A stretch of 64,000 bases of DNA, from positions 8,246,001 through 8,310,000 of the forward strand of contig NZ_CP107945.1 in the NCBI RefSeq assembly GCF_036057275.1, given 5' to 3'. The notes beneath the pieces are model-generated. The model was not told the origin of the DNA. It made no database searches and worked only from the letters and a program-made list of their open reading frames with translations. The DNA is from Streptomyces sp. NBC_00390 (GTDB lineage Bacteria; Actinomycetota; Actinomycetes; Streptomycetales; Streptomycetaceae). Of this stretch, positions 60,754-64,000 are shown piece after piece. Each line of letters opens with the position of its first letter. Positions within the stretch are counted from its first letter, which is position 1. The position numbers and the translations under genes are program-made.

Positions 60754-61155
60754 CTACTCGCTCGCCGAAGGGAACGCATCGGCACGTATGTGGGCCATGG
60801 CGCGGCTGGCGACGCGGTACCGGCCGTTGGGCAGATGGGCCGCCGACGTCACCCGTACCGTCAGCGGGCCGGCCCATTCGTATCCTCGGCGCTCGCCATG
60901 CCGCGCGAGACTGTCCATGAGCGCCTGCCCTACCTGCCGCGCGTGCCGGGACAGTTCCTTGTGCAGGCCGCTCTCGATTTCGATCTCGTACGCGTTGGGT
61001 GCCACCACCCGGGTGCGGCTGCACACCACCACGTGGTTGTCGCACTCGCCCCGGAGCTCGTCGAGCAGCTCGACCGGTTCGCTGCGGAAGAACTTCGCGA
61101 CCAAGGCGTCCTGCCAGTCTTCGAGTGCCTGTTCCCACTGCTTCAGAGGTGCCAT
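60754..61155 (-). CDS. DUF3662 protein (FhaA N-terminal-like)
   Basis: A 133-residue protein equal to the DUF3662 domain that opens FhaA-type FHA proteins, without an FHA domain: KQWEQALEDWQDALVAKFF, SEPVELLDELRGECDNHVVV, RTRVVAPNAYEIEIESGLHK, YEWAGPLTVRVT. Stand-alone DUF3662 proteins are found in many Streptomyces. Probably protein-binding; the partner is unknown. Confidence 0.8.
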   Translation of the reverse strand: MAPLKQWEQALEDWQDALVAKFFRSEPVELLDELRGECDNHVVVCSRTRVVAPNAYEIEIESGLHKELSRHARQVGQALMDSLARHGERRGYEWAGPLTVRVTSAAHLPNGRYRVASRAMAHIRADAFPSASE

Positions 61156-61559
61156 GGCACTTCGCGTGCCCCGGGCACCGCCTGATCACGCCCGCACCTG
61201 GATGAGCCCGGGCCCGGATGAGGAACTGCGGTGTTCTCAAGCGGCATCGAGCGCATGCCCGGACGGTGCAGGGCACCGGCTGGTGTCCGAACCTCTCGCG
61301 GCCCGCCATCTGCTGTCCTTCCCGGGCCGTGGTGCATCCGGTCGGCTCAACGACGCGGGACGCAGACCAACACCGCCTGCGCACAGCAGCTGGGCAAGCC
61401 GATGCGGTGTTTCGAGGCTGGGTGCGTCGCGGTGGGCGAGTCGGCAGGTCCCCCGCGGGAGTCGAGTCCGGCGCGGCCAACGTGGCCCGGCCGCTGCTGC
61501 CGATCTTGCCGCCGCAGCAGCGCCAGCTTTTCCAGGCAGGCCGGAGTTCAGGTGGAGTG
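61156..61559. other. Unassigned region
   Basis: About 400 bases; nothing supported. Confidence 0.3.
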
Positions 61560-61830
61560 GCGTTCCACGACGGTGAAGAGTCCGCCGTCCGGGTCCCGCA
61601 GCGTGACCCAGGTGTCGGTGCGGGACGCTTCTACGGCCGAGACGGCGGTGCCCCCGTTTTGGTGGCAGCGCGGAGGGCGCAATGGACGTCACGGACGAGG
61701 AAGTGCACGTGCCAGCGGGGACGGACCTGGGGATCCGGCGCCGCCTCGACAGCGCCGCCGGTGATCCGGGCGACGGCGGCGCCTTCGCGCCGCAGGATGA
61801 AACGAGTACCCGCTATTGCATGGTCACTAT
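61560..61830 (-). pseudogene. VOC-family protein remnant
   Basis: TRFILRREGAAVARITGGAV, RWHVHFLVRDVHCALRAATK and, in another frame, DTWVTLRDPDGGLFTVVERH, which is the usual end of a VOC/glyoxalase protein. One frameshift near 61640; the N-terminal half is missing. Confidence 0.7.
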
Positions 61831-62084
61831 CAACTCCACGTCCGGGGGACTTTCGCCGCCGACCTCGCGGCCGGGGTGGGAACACCCGCCGCCATCGTCT
61901 TCAGCCTGATCGTGATCGGACTGCTGGTGCTGCCCGTGTGGATTGTCCGGCAGGTGGGTGCGCGCCGACGGCGCGACCGGCCTCCGCGGGCGGATGTGCA
62001 GCCGAGGCGGCCTGACCACCAGCCACTACGAGATCCGCTTGGAGCCCGACGAGTTCGATCCGGAGGGGGGCCGCGAGGTGCCGC

Positions 62085-62450
62085 CACTTTGAAGTCGAAC
62101 GCCTGCCCGGCGTCCGGGACTTCCCGGACGCACTGGCCCGCACCTGGGTCTGGCGGGCGTCTGGACGACTTCGCCCTTGCTGTCGCTGAGCTGACCACCA
62201 ACAGCGTGGTGCACGGCGGTGGACCAGGCGCCGTGTGGCTCTGGGAAGAGAGCGGACAGATCCTGTGCGAGGTGAGATAAGCGGGGCACCTGAGTGACAC
62301 TGGCGGAGGGTCGCCCACCCCCGCGCGACCAACTCGGCGGACGAGGGCTTCTGATGGTCAATTACCTGACCGACCTGGTACGCGCCCACACCGGCCCGGA
62401 CGGCACCGCGATCCGCTTCCACGTCGGAAGCTGGGCGGAACGCAACCTTG
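62085..62450 (+). pseudogene. RsbW-like HATPase (anti-sigma kinase) remnant
   Basis: DDFALAVAELTTNSVVHGGG (N-box with the conserved Asn), PGAVWLWEESGQILCEV, then after a stop at about 62278 and a frame change, QLGGRGLLMVNYLTDLVRAH and TGPDGTAIRFHV (G2 box region). This is the anti-sigma factor / HATPase_c fold used in Streptomyces partner-switching pathways, now interrupted. Confidence 0.75.
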
Positions 62451-62594
62451 TTGGCCGACGCCACGGTTCGCGGGCGTACAGCTGGCGGGGTGGGTACCCT
62501 CCTCTGCACTGTTACGGACCGCCGGCTGAAGGCGGCTGCACACCTCGGGATCGTCGCCGTCAGCGCCCACGCCGGCCCCGTGCTCCTACAACAG

Positions 62595-63581
62595 GTCGCG
62601 AGGCAGTGTCTCGTTCCAGGTACGGGAGAAGACCCGGCGGCCGTTCTCAAAGCCGTCCAGGGCGCCATCGACGAAGACTCGGTCTCGTTGGACGTCAGCG
62701 CGGTGCGGGTCTCCACCCGCACGTCCCAGTTGTCCCGACAAAACCGCACGGCCCAAGCCGTTTCCCCGCCGACCGAGGTGAAGTGGTCGGCGACGGCGGC
62801 GTACCGCTCGTAAGCCCGCGGACCGACCTCGAGGCCGATGTCGTCGTCGCGCACCCTGCCGCGGTCCTTGACGATCTCGAGCTCGGAGTTGTAGCCGACC
62901 AGGTCTCGTTTGACCTCCCAGCGTTGCTCCGGAGAGGTCAGCTGGGTGGTGGCCGGGGGGCGGTGCCCTCGGGCTCGCCGAACGGGCGCTGGGGAAGGTG
63001 ATCGGGCCCCCTTGTCGGGCGCAACGGCAGCGTCAGCGCGCTTGGGTCCTTGTACACGCTCAACAGCACCGGCCGCGGCGGTGGCCAGGCGAGCGGCCAG
63101 TAGGGGGTGGACAGCGACAGCCGGATGCGGTGTCCGGGGGAATGCCTGGGTCACGCCGTTGAGGTGGACCGTGGCCCGGTACCGCGCGCCGGGTTCCAGG
63201 GGGTGGGGGGCCGGTCCCGTTGGGGTGGGTGAGATTGAGCAGGCCGTACGTGACGCGGGTGGCGCTGCCGTCGGGGGCCACGTCCGACAGCCGGGCGGCG
63301 ACCATGGCGACCGGTTCGCTGACCGACAGCTCCAGTTCGACGCTCGGAGAGCCGAGGATCTCGACGCGCTCGGTGAGTTCGTCAGGGTCGAAGACCAGTG
63401 AGCGGCCGTCCTCCTCCCGCTGGTCGTAGGGCCGGTCCGGCGGCGCGTTGTACGAGGCCCACCTGCCTGCGAACTGGCCGACGGACAGCGGCGACTGCAC
63501 GATCAGGACGTCCTCGTTCGACGTCGTCTCACAGGGGGTGCCGATGCGGTGCCGGCTGAGCGGGTGGGCGGTCGGCTCCAC
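62595..63581 (-). pseudogene. C-terminal half of a CocE/NonD-type hydrolase
   Basis: ERVEILGSPSVELELSVSEP, MVAARLSDVAPDGSATRVTY, GLLNLTHPNG in one frame; VTQAFPRTPHPAVAVHPLLA, EQRWEVKRDLVGYNSELEIV and WDVRVETRTALTSNETE in another. These are the X-Pro-dipeptidase C-terminal (jelly-roll) domain and tail. No catalytic alpha/beta-hydrolase part is present and at least two frameshifts occur. Confidence 0.75.
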
Positions 63582-63695
63582 ATATGGTGAGGGCCAGGCC
63601 CGCTCACCGGTTGTCCTTGGGCTTGGGTGTCCTTGTGTCCGGGGCGTTCCGATACCCGCCGCGCTGCGGCCGGCTCCGCAGCCGGGCTGGGCCGG

Positions 63696-63923
63696 TCACG
63701 CGCTGAGCCAGGAGTCGTCATCTGGGCGGACACCAGGGAGCCCGTGGCGGGCCGCGACGAGAGCGGTGTCGATGTCGCCGGTGCCGGTCGATACGCACAG
63801 GATGTACGCGCGATCGTCCATGCGCTGTCGCGCCTGCGATGACCCTTCCTCGGCACGCAGCACACGCAGCGCGTCGTACTGCTCGATCAGATTGCGCAGG
63901 ACGACAGGATGAGCCATCAGCAC
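63696..63923 (-). CDS. DUF5133 protein
   Basis: A 75-residue protein, the full length of the Streptomyces DUF5133 family: MLMAHPVVLRNLIEQYDALR, SSQARQRMDDRAYILCVSTG, TGDIDTALVAARHGLPG. GAGGAGG just upstream supports the GTG at 63923 (or the ATG two codons later). Function unknown; small, soluble, helical. Confidence 0.85.
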   Translation of the reverse strand: MLMAHPVVLRNLIEQYDALRVLRAEEGSSQARQRMDDRAYILCVSTGTGDIDTALVAARHGLPGVRPDDDSWLSA

Positions 63924-64000
63924 AGGGCCTCCTCAAGGCAATTGCCGCAGCAGAGCGGGTTGTCCCCCGGCTACCCCCCGCCTCCCACGACATGCCGTCA

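Noticed and set aside
1..64000. tRNA, rRNA, CRISPR arrays, replication origin, att sites
   Set aside because: None found by reading; no regularly spaced repeats except the 103-bp tandem unit, and no tRNA-like cloverleaf noticed. A dedicated scan could still find a missed tRNA.

Overview
The window reads as a Streptomyces (or very close actinomycete) chromosome: very high GC with third-position G/C bias, GTG starts, and families typical of that genus (DUF1203, DUF2255, DUF5133, DUF6479, holin/DUF3618/DUF4235 operon, SpoIIE-type phosphatases, LAL regulators). It is an accessory or chromosome-arm type of region: intact genes alternate with a dense graveyard of truncated and frameshifted genes and remnants of at least five insertion-sequence families (IS5, IS630, IS21, ISL3, probable IS256). 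No tRNA, rRNA, CRISPR array or complete prophage was seen.

Region by region. 1-5 kb: a PAS-GAF-SpoIIE phosphatase running off the left edge, a solo LuxR-type HTH protein, and a decayed MMPL exporter. 4.0-12.9 kb is the most interesting part: a compact biosynthetic locus with SbnA- and SbnB-like enzymes (expected to make L-2,3-diaminopropionate), a free-standing C*-A-T NRPS protein, a separate T-domain protein carrying the six-helix membrane polymerase module of the Pls/PosA (poly-lysine / poly-diaminobutyrate) family, and a SyrP/VioC-like Fe(II)/2-oxoglutarate oxygenase. Together these suggest a split, membrane-bound synthetase making a Dap homopolymer or oligomer, possibly hydroxylated. 13-23 kb: PH-domain protein, decayed dehydrogenase and MmyB-type regulator, FHA-FHA-ABC transporter, EF-hand protein, DUF1203, GNAT, secreted FG-GAP protein, RibD-like reductase, IS remnants. 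23-31 kb: a carotenoid-cleavage-dioxygenase/MFS/SRPBCC locus divergent from a large LAL regulator; a shared 22-bp element precedes the MFS gene and a DUF2255 gene at identical spacing, and the 3' end of the dioxygenase gene is followed by two extra 103-bp copies of itself. 31-46 kb: NUDIX, TetR plus FAD-oxidase with clear GGTAA operators, SDR, FAD/Rieske oxidoreductase, several pseudogenes, a PGM1-like ATP-grasp ligase overlapping a UdgX-type uracil-DNA glycosylase, and a DUF6479/alcohol dehydrogenase pair. 46-56 kb: decayed epimerase, VOC protein, second SpoIIE phosphatase, a mosaic of fragments, and a GvpY/GvpZ-like pair with extreme acidic and Lys/Ala-rich tails. 56-64 kb: holin/DUF3618/DUF4235 operon beside a 38-bp perfect palindrome, YihY, GlsB/YeaQ, DUF3662, then decayed VOC, RsbW-like kinase and CocE-type hydrolase genes, ending in DUF5133.

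Recurrent theme: partner-switching stress signalling (two SpoIIE phosphatases, a SpoIIE fragment, an RsbW-like fragment, a SigB/SigF-type sigma fragment) together with envelope and stress proteins. Functional assignments are from sequence reading only; no database search was possible.
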